Assembly (NCBI GenBank): GCA_020846005.1
Contig: JADLEQ010000051.1
Coordinates: 1 to 42,261 of the forward strand
Direction: 5' to 3'
DNA length: 42,261 nt
Source: Polyangiaceae bacterium
GTDB lineage: Bacteria > Myxococcota_A > Polyangia > Polyangiales > Polyangiaceae
Shown: in pieces, positions 1 through 8,448 of the stretch
How positions within the stretch are numbered: position 1 is the stretch's first letter
How the letters are laid out: every line of letters begins with the position of its first letter
Notes under the pieces: generated by a model
Databases searched by the model: none
What the model was told of the DNA's origin: nothing
The model's input: the letters and a program-made list of their open reading frames with translations, nothing else
Made by a program: the position numbers and the translations under genes

Positions 1-114
1 GGCGGCGCCAGCGAGACCGGCGGCGCCAGCGCGTCCGGCGGCGCCAGCGCGACCGGCGGCGCCAGCGCGACCGGCGGCGCCAGCGCGACCGGCGGCTCCA
101 GCGCGACCGGCGGC
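1..114 (+). repeat. 18-bp tandem repeat coding for Gly-Gly-Ala-Ser-Ala-Thr
   Basis: Six consecutive 18-bp units starting at 1, 19, 37, 55, 73 and 91 are in frame with the following Cys-rich protein, and each encodes a GGASAT-type hexapeptide (variants GGASET, GGASAS, GGSSAT). A partial seventh unit (GGT) follows at 109. The array is cut by the window edge, so its true copy number is unknown. Near-identity at DNA level suggests recent expansion by slippage. The product would be a flexible, small-residue stalk or linker. Confidence 0.9.
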
Positions 115-444
115 ACCGGGGGTTCGTCCGCGTGTGACGTGATCGCGACCCGCCCCGGGCTGTGCGGCGCCGACCCGACCGGTGCGCCGTGCACGCCGGG
201 TTTCGGCAGCGGCTTCGACTGCTCGTCCGGCGAGACGTGCAGGTTGAGCACGACGGGAGGCCGCTGCGATCCGAGCGACCCCGTGATCAGCCCGACCTGC
301 GTCGACAACGCGGACTGCGGAGACTACACGCAGTGCTACTCGGGCAACTGCCTCTGGATCTGCGAGCTCGGCGGATCGAACCTCATGTGCAGCGGCGGCT
401 GCCTGAACATCGGCCACCCGACGCACGGGCTCTGCGCGTTCTGA
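1..444 (+). CDS. Cys-rich exported protein with GGASAT-repeat linker (3' part)
   Basis: The reading frame is open from the first base, so the N-terminus, presumably with its export signal, lies outside the window. What remains is a Gly/Ala/Ser/Thr repeat linker (about 38 residues) followed by a domain of about 105 residues with 14 cysteines, ending in GLCAF and a TGA at 442-444. The even number and close spacing of cysteines suggest a disulfide-rich fold outside the cytoplasm. Similar repeat-linker plus Cys-rich arrangements are common in exported proteins of Polyangia (family knowledge). I do not recognise a specific domain. An internal ATG at 139 falls after the linker and is unlikely to be the real start. 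The methyltransferase gene begins 5 bp downstream on the same strand. Confidence 0.8.
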   Translation, partial: GGASETGGASASGGASATGGASATGGASATGGSSATGGTGGSSACDVIATRPGLCGADPTGAPCTPGFGSGFDCSSGETCRLSTTGGRCDPSDPVISPTCVDNADCGDYTQCYSGNCLWICELGGSNLMCSGGCLNIGHPTHGLCAF

Positions 445-449
445 GCGCG

Positions 450-1337
450 ATGGCTCGCGCCGTGCCGACCACTACCCCCAGCCCACCAGGGCACCCCGCG
501 CGGGACACGCACGCCGCTCCGCTGCGCGTCGTCTCCGAGCTGCGCGCGGACACCGCCGCCTTCGACGTGAGCCACGAGCGCGAGCTGATCGCGCTGTGGG
601 AGGCCGAGGATCGCCACTTCTGGCACCGGACGCGCAACCAGCTCGTGGAGCGCCGCCTCGCGAGGCTCGGCGTGGTGGCGCCCGCGCGGGTCCTCGATCT
701 CGGCTGTGGGTCGGGCTGCGTCGCGGCGCACTTGGCCAGGCGCGGGCTCACGGTCACGGGGGTCGACGGGCATCGGCCGCTGCTCGAGGTGGCGAGGCGC
801 CGGGCGCCGAGCGCGACCTTCCTCGCGCACGACCTGAGCCGCGGCGTGGGCGCGCTCGGGCTGGGCGAGTTCGCGGCGGTGGGCTTGTTCGACGTGCTGG
901 AGCACCTGGACGATCCGCGCGCCGCGCTCGAGGGCGCCCTCGGCTGCGCCGCGGGCGGGGGGCTGGTCGTCGGCACCGTCCCCGCGTCGATGGCGCTCTG
1001 GAGTCGGGTGGACGAGCGGGCAGGACACCGGCTGCGGTACGAGGCGCGCGAGCTCCGCCGGCTGCTCGCGTCCGTCCCGGGCGCGGTCGTCCTCGAGGTG
1101 GAGTCGCTGTCGCGCGTGCTGTTCCCCATGTTCTGGGCGCAGCGCCGCTGGGTGGCGCGCGAGGCGGCGCCGGCCATCTCGGAGTCGAACCTCGCGGTGC
1201 CGCCCGCGCCCGTCAACCGCGCGCTCGGGGCGCTCGTCCTCGCGGAGGAGCGTCTCGGCCGGGCCGCGCGCTTCCTTCCGTCGCCCGGCACCTCGCTCTG
1301 GTTCGCGATCCGGCGCCGCACGTCCCGAGTCGCGTGA
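450..1337 (+). CDS. Class I SAM-dependent methyltransferase
   Basis: A protein of 295 residues. Motif I of the class I methyltransferase fold is intact (VLDLGCGSG, about residues 78-86) and is followed by an acidic strand end (VTGVDG) that would contact the SAM ribose. The segment FDVLEHLDDP matches the motif usual in Methyltransf_11/23-type small-molecule or lipid/quinone methyltransferases. The C-terminal 90 residues are rich in Trp, Phe and Arg and may form a membrane-facing or substrate-cap helix. ATG 450 was chosen because it lies just after the stop of the preceding gene; the frame is open further upstream, but that part overlaps the Cys-rich gene in a poorer frame. The substrate cannot be read from the sequence. 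Confidence 0.85.
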   Translation: MARAVPTTTPSPPGHPARDTHAAPLRVVSELRADTAAFDVSHERELIALWEAEDRHFWHRTRNQLVERRLARLGVVAPARVLDLGCGSGCVAAHLARRGLTVTGVDGHRPLLEVARRRAPSATFLAHDLSRGVGALGLGEFAAVGLFDVLEHLDDPRAALEGALGCAAGGGLVVGTVPASMALWSRVDERAGHRLRYEARELRRLLASVPGAVVLEVESLSRVLFPMFWAQRRWVAREAAPAISESNLAVPPAPVNRALGALVLAEERLGRAARFLPSPGTSLWFAIRRRTSRVA

Positions 1338-1362
1338 CCCCGGCCGCGCGCGCCGGCCGGGG
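1338..1362 (+). terminator. GC-rich hairpin after methyltransferase gene
   Basis: Arms at 1338-1346 and 1354-1362 are perfectly complementary (9 bp) around a 7-nt loop, immediately after the TGA at 1335-1337. There is no T-tract, so it could be a terminator that works without one, or an mRNA-stabilising stem. Confidence 0.4.
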
Positions 1363-1410
1363 CCCCTCATCGGTGCGGGGTCACGCCGGCCGGGGTACGC
1401 TCTGGCGCGC

Positions 1411-1668
1411 GTGGCGCCCTCGATCGGCTGGAGCGAGCGCTCGTGGACGGGCGGCCGTCGGTGGGCCTGCGTGCTCGCGGCGGCGACGCTGCTCGGCTGC
1501 GGCGCGCGCCAACCGGACGACGACTCCCACTGCGACCGGGGCGAGCGCGCCTACACGAACGAACCGCTGCTCCGAAAGTGCAGTCAGATCCGCACCTCCG
1601 AGGGCCGAGTGGACCCCGCGACCGGGAAGCAGGAGCGCTTCCATCGCTTCTTCTACTGTTGCCGCTAG
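1411..1668 (+). CDS. Small Cys-containing lipoprotein
   Basis: An 85-residue protein starting at GTG. A basic n-region (WTGGRRW) is followed by a hydrophobic stretch and a lipobox LLGC with the lipidated Cys at about residue 30. The mature part has four more cysteines, ending in FFYCCR, and is polar. No family is recognised. It lies alone between a GC hairpin (upstream) and a convergent phosphoesterase gene; the convergent gap holds a near-perfect palindrome that could terminate both. The lipobox and the high-GC third positions support a real gene despite its size. Confidence 0.6.
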   Translation: MAPSIGWSERSWTGGRRWACVLAAATLLGCGARQPDDDSHCDRGERAYTNEPLLRKCSQIRTSEGRVDPATGKQERFHRFFYCCR

Positions 1669-1711
1669 CCGCGCGGCGTCCCGCGCGCGCGATGACCAAC
1701 CGGGCCGGCCA

Positions 1712-1738
1712 GCGCGCGCGGCGCGGCGCCGCGCGCGC
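1712..1738. terminator. 27-bp palindrome between convergent genes
   Basis: Arms 1712-1724 and 1726-1738 are exact reverse complements (13 bp each) around a single central base. It sits between the stop codons of the small lipoprotein (+) and the phosphoesterase lipoprotein (-), as expected for a bidirectional terminator. There is no U-tract on either strand, and GC dinucleotide runs make such palindromes easier to get by chance. Confidence 0.4.
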
Positions 1739-1742
1739 CCGC

Positions 1743-4550
1743 TCAACGCCCCGCGGCGGGCCGACGCTCCACGTCGCCCTCGCCTCCTCGCGCGCGGACG
1801 CGCGCGAGCGCCGCGCGCTCCTCGTCCGTGAGCTCGGTGCGCTGCTGGCCGCGCATCCAGCGGACCATCTGCGCGTCGATCCCGGGCTGATCGTCGACGT
1901 CCTCGTATCGCCACAGCTCGGCGAGCGCCTGCTCGGCGGCGGTCGCGCCGACCGCACACCCGAGCGGCCAGCCGTGGGGCTGGTAGGACCACGGGGAGTA
2001 GTCCGGGGTCGACGTGAAGGCGTCGAGCGGCAGCGCAGCGTTCTGTACCTGCACGTTCGGGTACGGCAGGCCGAACAGGTGCGCAACGAGTTTGTGGAGG
2101 CTGGAGGCGCTCACGTGCGTGCGTGACACGTACCCGCGCTTCACCCACGGGGAGACGAGCACCGTCGGGACACGGTGGTAGTCCACGCTGTCGCCGCCCT
2201 GCTGCGGGTCGTCCTCCGTGATGATGACGAGCGTCTTCGCCCACAACGGGCTGCGCGAGAGGGCGGCCACGAGCAGCCCCGTCGCCTCGTCGTTCACGGC
2301 GTTCATCAGCTCCGGCGTGGGCGAGCTGGGCGAGAGGCCGAGGCCGTGATCGTTGGGGAACGTCACGTACGAGAACCGGGGCAGGTTGCACAGCACCCGC
2401 GCTCTCGCGGCGAGGTGGCACGCCTTCTCCGTGTCGGGGTACCCGATGTTCTGGAAGGCCCCGCCCGGGTACAGGAGGTCGACGGGCGTGGGGCTCGGGA
2501 GCGGGGAAGGCAGCCCCACGACCTCACCGAAGATCCCGTAGGGCACCGCGTGGGCGCCCAACCAGTCGAAGACCGAGCCCTCGTCCGGCCGGCTGATGTC
2601 GCCGACGGCGCACCCGGCCACCTCGCGGACGTCGTTGGCCCAGTTACGCTCGCAGTAGTCCGTCGTGCGGCCATGGGTCGTCCACGCGTGGCCCTGCTTG
2701 CTGGCGTCGGCGTCGTTGTAGCTGTTGTCCAGGTTGGTGAAGTCCCGAGCCAGCGAGCGGGTGTTGCCGAAGACGCGCTCCATCTCATCGGTGGACGACT
2801 TCAGCGTGAGCGACGGGTTCCCGCTCGCGCCCGGCAGGTCCCCGAACAGAGCGTCGTACGTCTTGTTCTCTCGGACCACGAAGAGGACGTACTCGATGCG
2901 GGGCGAGGGTCCCTCCTCGTTGGTCGCGGGGACCGGGAAGTCGGCGGCCCCCGCCGGGCAGTCGATCGCGGGCGCGCCGGGCAGCCGGTGGACCTGCACC
3001 GCGCGCTCGACGGCGTCCGCCCCGGCCTGGAGCGCGGCGGTGTCCGGTCGCGCGATCCACTGCACCGCGCCGCGCTGCGGGCGCTCCTGCTGCCCGCCCT
3101 CGACCGGCCCCGGTCCGTTGCCGCGCAGGCTCGCGACGGCGACGTCGCCGGCCGGCGACACCGCGACCGCGCTGGGCCACCAGCCCGTCGGCAGCCGACC
3201 CGCGAGCGAGAGCGCGGGCGCGCCGCCCGAGAGATCGACGTTCCAGGCGGAGACGGCGTTGATCCCGGACATCGTCCCGTAGAGCACGCCGCGCGTGGCG
3301 TCCCACGCGAGCGATGACAAATCCTGCCCCCGGAGGCCCGGCTCCCACTCGACCTGCGCCGCGGTGCTCGTACCGGCGATCCGATCGATGAAGGTGAGCG
3401 TCTCGCCGAGACCATTGCCGACCACCATCCAGCGCGCGTCCAGGAACGCGATGCCCTGGGGGCTCTTGTCCGTGTCGACGCTCCGGGTCGCCGCGCCGCC
3501 CGGCGCCGCCCCCACGTCGATCTCCGCCACGCGACGCGCGCCCCACAGAGAGATCCACGCGCGGCGCCCCTCCGGATCGAACGGGTCGAACCACACGCCG
3601 AAGCTCTCGTTGGCGCCAACCTCGATCTCGGAGACGACCGCGCCGTAGGTCGCGCCCGGCGTCACGTCGAGGACGACGGCGGTCGGCGCCGTGACGGAGC
3701 CGACGGCGACGCGCTGCAGCACCGGGGACACCGCGACCCCCGACGCGTAGCGCGCAGAGCCGCTCGGGTTCGGCGGCAGCGGGATGCTCCGCGCCTCGTC
3801 GCGCGCGAGCTGCCCGGTCGCGGTGTCGAACGAGAGCGCCTCCAGCTTGCCGTCACCCGCGACCAGCACGAGATCCGGCGCGACGAACGCGACGCCGGAG
3901 TTCACGTAGGTGCCCTTGGGGAACGCGACGTGGCTGGTCACCGCCCCGGGCGTGCCCACGGCCTGGACGTCGATCGCGCGGACGCCGTGGCGCTCCGAGC
4001 CCGTGCTGACCGCGAGCGCGAAGCGGGTACCGGGCACGAGGATCAGGTGCGACACTTGATCGCCCTCGAGATCCGCCTCGGTGAACACCGAGTAGGCGCC
4101 GGACGGTCGCGTGACGCGACCGTCCGGGAGCACCCACTGCCCGGCGGCGTCCGGATCGGGCCCAGCGTATTTCGCGGCGTCGCCCGTGGGTAGCGTCGCC
4201 GTGCAGCGGCCGGGCTCGGGGCTCGGGAAGGTGCCGTCCCACGCGGGGCACTCGGGCGCGTGTGGGATGCTCTCCCAGGGCCGCGCCGCCGGGCACTCGT
4301 ACGGGACCTCGCTCTCCGCGCAGGCGTCCGCCGGGCACGAGAACGAACACGACTTGGGCGCGTACGTGAAGTCATCGATCGAGCCCACCGCGCCGCCGGC
4401 CCCGCCCCCCGCTGCCCCGGCCGCGCCGGCGGCGCCGCCCGTCGCCGCGGCGCGCCGGGCGCCGTCGTCCTCGTCGCCGCAACCCGCGACCCACGCGCAC
4501 ACCGCGCCGACCATCCCGACCGAGAGCGCGAACCTGGAGCGACGAGCCAT
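1743..4550 (-). CDS. YncE-like beta-propeller / phosphoesterase-family lipoprotein
   Basis: A protein of 935 residues. ATG 4550 gives an N-terminus with basic residues, a hydrophobic segment and lipobox VAGC (Cys 24); the longer upstream frame has no signal and is rejected. A Gly/Ala linker follows, then about 400 residues resembling a surface-layer or YncE-type beta-propeller, then a phosphoesterase domain (about residues 555-890) of the acid phosphatase/phospholipase C-like family, recognisable by VVRENKTYDALFGDL, a GHAWTTHG motif, ITEDDPQQGGDSVDYHR and SPWVKRGYVSRTH. The likely role is an envelope-anchored phosphatase or phosphodiesterase; the substrate is unknown. A paralogue with the same layout lies at 5750-8326, with a CAP-domain lipoprotein between them, all on the minus strand. 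Confidence 0.88.
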   Translation of the reverse strand: MARRSRFALSVGMVGAVCAWVAGCGDEDDGARRAAATGGAAGAAGAAGGGAGGAVGSIDDFTYAPKSCSFSCPADACAESEVPYECPAARPWESIPHAPECPAWDGTFPSPEPGRCTATLPTGDAAKYAGPDPDAAGQWVLPDGRVTRPSGAYSVFTEADLEGDQVSHLILVPGTRFALAVSTGSERHGVRAIDVQAVGTPGAVTSHVAFPKGTYVNSGVAFVAPDLVLVAGDGKLEALSFDTATGQLARDEARSIPLPPNPSGSARYASGVAVSPVLQRVAVGSVTAPTAVVLDVTPGATYGAVVSEIEVGANESFGVWFDPFDPEGRRAWISLWGARRVAEIDVGAAPGGAATRSVDTDKSPQGIAFLDARWMVVGNGLGETLTFIDRIAGTSTAAQVEWEPGLRGQDLSSLAWDATRGVLYGTMSGINAVSAWNVDLSGGAPALSLAGRLPTGWWPSAVAVSPAGDVAVASLRGNGPGPVEGGQQERPQRGAVQWIARPDTAALQAGADAVERAVQVHRLPGAPAIDCPAGAADFPVPATNEEGPSPRIEYVLFVVRENKTYDALFGDLPGASGNPSLTLKSSTDEMERVFGNTRSLARDFTNLDNSYNDADASKQGHAWTTHGRTTDYCERNWANDVREVAGCAVGDISRPDEGSVFDWLGAHAVPYGIFGEVVGLPSPLPSPTPVDLLYPGGAFQNIGYPDTEKACHLAARARVLCNLPRFSYVTFPNDHGLGLSPSSPTPELMNAVNDEATGLLVAALSRSPLWAKTLVIITEDDPQQGGDSVDYHRVPTVLVSPWVKRGYVSRTHVSASSLHKLVAHLFGLPYPNVQVQNAALPLDAFTSTPDYSPWSYQPHGWPLGCAVGATAAEQALAELWRYEDVDDQPGIDAQMVRWMRGQQRTELTDEERAALARVRARGGEGDVERRPAAGR

Positions 4551-4644
4551 GGCGGCATCATGCCACGGCGCGCCCACCAACGCGTGACGAGCTCGCGGCG
4601 CGCGCCGGCCGCGGCGCGCCCGCCGCCCGGCCGCGCCCCGACCT

Positions 4645-5652
4645 TCACTCACACGCGACGACGCTGACGGTGTACTCGATCGGCTGCTCCAGCCCGCTCA
4701 CCGAGACGACGTACGACGCCCCACCTCGGGCGCTCCATCCCTTCGGGACGACGCGCAGGGCGCGCCACGACCCGTAGTCGTGCGCGAGCTTCTTCACCTG
4801 GACCTCCAGCTCGCGATCCCCCTCGCGCACGACGACCTCCGCTCGATCGAGGTCCAGCGTTTCGCTCTGGATCGACCACCCCACCGAGTCGAGCGGCTCC
4901 CAGATGGGATCGAACGCCTGGAGGGGCACCCGCCCCGGGGGCGGCCAGGCCACGTACGGCGGGTCGGCCGTCCCGTCGCTCTCCCCGACGAGCATGCAGG
5001 AGGCGTCGTCCGTCCCACCGAGCCCGACCGGACCGAGCGCCCCGGAGAGCAGCCAGCGCCGGTGGCCGAGCGTCTTCTCGTTCCCGGGATCCACGAGGTA
5101 GGCGTCGATGCTCTTCACGCCGGGCCCGCCGGAGAGGTTGCTCAACCCCGCGTCCTCGGCGGCCTGCTTGGACCAGCACTCCCACCCGCGCGGCGGCTTG
5201 TGCGAGAGCTTGTCGTTCGCGTCCATGAGGAGCGCGCAGCCCTGCGCGCGCTCGTCGAGGTCGGCCCGGTTCACCACCGCGGGGAGCCCCGCGAGCCCGC
5301 GGTAGTAGTTCAACAGCGCGAGCGCGCTCTTGCGCCCGCGCTCCTCGAGCCGGCCCGGATCACACTCCGCCACGCTGCCGGTCCACTGCCCCTCGGTGAG
5401 CGCCGCTCGCACCTCCACCCACCGCTGGCACACCGCCTCGTCGGGGGTGAGGGGCGGCGCCTCGCCCGGCTCCTCCGGCGCGAGCCCCGGCCCGGCCCCG
5501 GCCGCTCCCGGGTTCGCGCCCGCCGCCTGCTCCGCGCCCGGCGCCTCGTCGCGAGACGGCTCCCCGGGCTCTCCCGCGACGTCCGGCGCGCACGCCGGCG
5601 CGGTCGCCAGCAGCAGGGTGGCGAGGAGGGTGGCGGGCGGACGGAACGGCAT
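4645..5652 (-). CDS. CAP (SCP/PR-1-like) domain lipoprotein
   Basis: A protein of 335 residues from ATG 5652. The N-terminus has a basic start, a Leu/Ala-rich core and a probable lipobox ending in PAC (Cys 21); a low-complexity Pro/Glu/Ala/Gly linker follows to about residue 75. The CAP-family core is seen in ALLNYYRGLAGLP, a run with RADLDERAQGCALLM, then LSHKPPRGWECW and the later LGHRRWLLS segment. Bacterial CAP proteins are exported and of uncertain biochemical function. The C-terminal 130 residues resemble a beta-rich add-on domain. The gene lies between two paralogous phosphoesterase lipoproteins on the same strand, with 94- and 97-bp gaps, so co-transcription is possible but not shown. 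Confidence 0.85.
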   Translation of the reverse strand: MPFRPPATLLATLLLATAPACAPDVAGEPGEPSRDEAPGAEQAAGANPGAAGAGPGLAPEEPGEAPPLTPDEAVCQRWVEVRAALTEGQWTGSVAECDPGRLEERGRKSALALLNYYRGLAGLPAVVNRADLDERAQGCALLMDANDKLSHKPPRGWECWSKQAAEDAGLSNLSGGPGVKSIDAYLVDPGNEKTLGHRRWLLSGALGPVGLGGTDDASCMLVGESDGTADPPYVAWPPPGRVPLQAFDPIWEPLDSVGWSIQSETLDLDRAEVVVREGDRELEVQVKKLAHDYGSWRALRVVPKGWSARGGASYVVSVSGLEQPIEYTVSVVACE

Positions 5653-5749
5653 CGGGACGCAGCTCGGCGTCTCCGAAGAACGGCACGCGGGGCCCTGGCT
5701 TGAGCCCGCCGAGACACCGCGCGGCCGCGGGGCGCGGGAGCAGCGGAGC

Positions 5750-8326
5750 TCAGGGCTGGCGGGCCGCGCGCACGTACGAGGTCCGCACCTCGGGGTGGGC
5801 GGCGAGCCAGCGCTCGACGGCCCGGATGTGCGAGTCGTGGACATCCCGCTCGCGGGCGTCATCTTCGTCGTCGTCGTCGACGGAGACCGTGGGCGGCAGC
5901 CCGAGCGCGAGCTGCCGCGCGACGTGCGACCCCGGCGGGGGCGCGCCCTTCCTGGACCACCAGAGGAGGTCGCCCAGATCGGGGTTGCGATCCGGACCGG
6001 AGAAGTCCATCTGCTCGCTCCACGCCTGCCCGGCGGCCGCCTCGCCGTTCGTCTCGTCGGGCACGGTGCGGGGGAGGGCGTCGAACTCGGTGTCAGGCTC
6101 GGGCGTCGAGCGGAACATGTCGTAGAACGGCGTGCCGTTGGCGTCGTAGCGGTTCATCGGCGGCACGCCGAGGATCAGCTCGAAGGTGCGGAAGAGCGAC
6201 GGGAACGACGTGTGCACTCGGCTCACGTAGCCGGGCTTCACCCAGGGGCTCGCGATCACGCAGATCGAGCGGTGGTAGTCGACGTGGTCGGCGCCGACCT
6301 GGGTGTCGTCCTGCACGATGAACACCGCGGTCTTGTCCCAGAACTTCGACTTGCTGAGCCCGTCGACGATGATCCCCGTGGCCACGTCGTTGTCGTTGAT
6401 CATCGCCTCGGGCGTGAGCTGGTTGGCCCCCGTGCCGTTCGTGTGGTCGTTGGGCAGGAGGACGAAGACGAAGGGCGGGAACTCCTCGTCGGTGACGAGC
6501 TTCTCCACGACGCGCTCCGCCTTCAGCGCGTCCTTGATCCCGGTGTTGTAGAAGAGCCCGGGGAACGCGGTGTCCACGTGGGACATCACCGTCTGGCCCT
6601 CGTACGTGCCGAACGAGCCCACCACCTCGCCGAAGACGGTGTAGTCGACGCCGTGCTTCATCAGGTGGGTGAAGAACGTGCCGAACTCGGGCTGCCCGCG
6701 ATCGAGCGGCGCGTCCTCGGCGTAGCCCGGGTTGCCTCGGTAGTCCTCGAGCCAGGTCCGCTCGACGTAGTCGTTGACGAAGCTCGAGGTGAGCCAGAGG
6801 TGACCCTGGACGCTCGTCTCGCTGTCGTTGTAGAAATTCTCGCTGTGAGCGAACTTCCGCGCGATGGCGTGGACGTTCGGCGTGATGTCCTCGCCGTACA
6901 TCACCTTCGAGGGGTCGGCGTCGGTGCCGGCCATGTCGCCGAAGAGGCTGTCGTACGTCTTGTTCTCTCGCACGATGAGCACGATGTGCTCGATCGGGGT
7001 GGGGCCCCCGGCGCGGGTCGGGATCGGGAAGCTCTCCTCGCACTCGAACGGGTAGACGGTGCTCGGGCGCCGGACGTTCTCCTCGACCTCCTGCGCCAGC
7101 GCGGCGAGATCCAAGCCGGGGAGCGGCACGATCGAGACGGTGCCCGTCATCGCCTCCTTGCCGCTCTCGTCGCCGTAGCCGTACGCGGGGAGCGGACCGA
7201 CACCCACGCCCTTGCCGTTGGTCACGACGAGGCGCTCTCCGGCGACGGCGGCGGCCGTCGGGTACCAGCCGACCGGGATCGCGCCCGCCGGGTCCAGCGT
7301 GGCCGGCGAGAGGACGGACACGGCGTTGTCCGCGGCGCGCACCACATAGAGGCGCCCGGCGGCCTCGTCGAGGAAGAGCCCCGACGGGCTGCTGGCGGGC
7401 AGGGGGGTGCCGTCCTCCGCCGCGAGCGCCGGATCCCCGACCGCCTGCGTGTCGACGATGTTGCGTGTCGCCGGGTCGATGGCGACGACGATGTCCCCGT
7501 CCGTGATGGACGCGAACACGCGAGCGCCGTCGGCGGTGGCCGCCAGCCCGAGCGGGTTCGCGCCGGCGTCCACGGTGCCCTTCAGCGTGAACGAGGTCGC
7601 GTCGACGACGGCGATCGCCCGATCTCCGAAGCCGCTCACCCAGAGCTCGTCGCGCGCCGGCACGTGGAGCACGGAGTACCCGCGGACGCCGAGGTCGACG
7701 CGGCGGGTGACGGCCAGCGTCGCGGCGTCCACCTCGAGCAGCCCCTCGCCGAGGAACTGCGCCACCCACACTCGCGCGCCATCCGGCGAGACCGCGATGC
7801 CGGACGGATAGCAGTCGCCGGCGCAGCCGTCCGTGGCGTCCACCTGCGCCTCGGCCGCCAGCGCGCCGTCGGCGGCGACGGAGTAGACCTCGAGCTGCCC
7901 GGAGTCGCCGCCGGAGAGGTAGAGCCGCGCGGCGTCTGGCGCGAGCGCGATCCCGTGGAAGGCCTCGGACCGCTCGATGTCCTGCGTGATCCGCGCCTGC
8001 GCGAGGTCGACGACCTGCACGCTGCGCCGCCCGTAGCCGGCGTTCGCGACGTACGCGAGCGGGAGCGTGGGATGGACGCGCACGTCGACGGGGAAGCCGC
8101 CGACCTGCAGCTCTTGCCCCGCGGGGGTGAGGGCACGCCCGTCCGGGAGGATCCGTACGCCGTCGTGGACGCCCATCTTCAGCAGCGCCGCCGGGGGCGG
8201 CTCGGGCGCCACGCACGGCCCCGCGCCGGCCGCGCCACCGGGCCCCTGCTTCTCCTCCTCCCCGGAGCAGGCCGCGACGACGCAGCAGAGGGAGAGCCCG
8301 AGCGCCCGAACCGTCGGCGTCATCAT
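5750..8326 (-). CDS. YncE-like beta-propeller / phosphoesterase-family lipoprotein (paralogue)
   Basis: A protein of 858 residues, domain order as in the gene at 1743-4550. The signal peptide ends in a lipobox VAAC (Cys 20). The propeller region spans about residues 50-440 with repeated strands such as VAVSPDGARVWVAQ and VVDLAQ. The phosphoesterase domain (about 450-780) starts with IVLIVRENKTYDSLFGDM and includes FIVQDDTQVGADHVDYHR and SPWVKPGYVSRVHTS. Metal-binding Asp/His residues appear retained. Two adjacent ATG codons (8326, 8323) make the start certain within one residue. The two paralogues differ greatly outside the motifs, so the duplication is old. The C-terminal 75 residues are acidic then basic and unlike the first copy. 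Confidence 0.88.
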   Translation of the reverse strand: MMTPTVRALGLSLCCVVAACSGEEEKQGPGGAAGAGPCVAPEPPPAALLKMGVHDGVRILPDGRALTPAGQELQVGGFPVDVRVHPTLPLAYVANAGYGRRSVQVVDLAQARITQDIERSEAFHGIALAPDAARLYLSGGDSGQLEVYSVAADGALAAEAQVDATDGCAGDCYPSGIAVSPDGARVWVAQFLGEGLLEVDAATLAVTRRVDLGVRGYSVLHVPARDELWVSGFGDRAIAVVDATSFTLKGTVDAGANPLGLAATADGARVFASITDGDIVVAIDPATRNIVDTQAVGDPALAAEDGTPLPASSPSGLFLDEAAGRLYVVRAADNAVSVLSPATLDPAGAIPVGWYPTAAAVAGERLVVTNGKGVGVGPLPAYGYGDESGKEAMTGTVSIVPLPGLDLAALAQEVEENVRRPSTVYPFECEESFPIPTRAGGPTPIEHIVLIVRENKTYDSLFGDMAGTDADPSKVMYGEDITPNVHAIARKFAHSENFYNDSETSVQGHLWLTSSFVNDYVERTWLEDYRGNPGYAEDAPLDRGQPEFGTFFTHLMKHGVDYTVFGEVVGSFGTYEGQTVMSHVDTAFPGLFYNTGIKDALKAERVVEKLVTDEEFPPFVFVLLPNDHTNGTGANQLTPEAMINDNDVATGIIVDGLSKSKFWDKTAVFIVQDDTQVGADHVDYHRSICVIASPWVKPGYVSRVHTSFPSLFRTFELILGVPPMNRYDANGTPFYDMFRSTPEPDTEFDALPRTVPDETNGEAAAGQAWSEQMDFSGPDRNPDLGDLLWWSRKGAPPPGSHVARQLALGLPPTVSVDDDDEDDARERDVHDSHIRAVERWLAAHPEVRTSYVRAARQP

Positions 8327-8448
8327 GCTCCAACCGTTGCGCGATCCGGCCGCGGCGACAAGGCGGGACGCCCGCGGACCCGTCCGGCCGCCGGCCAGCG
8401 TGTCACCTCCGGATCCCTCGCGCCGTCACGTCCCGGTCACACGCACCG

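Noticed and set aside
1-114. CRISPR-like array
   Set aside because: There are no unique spacers; units are contiguous 18-mers coding for a peptide repeat.
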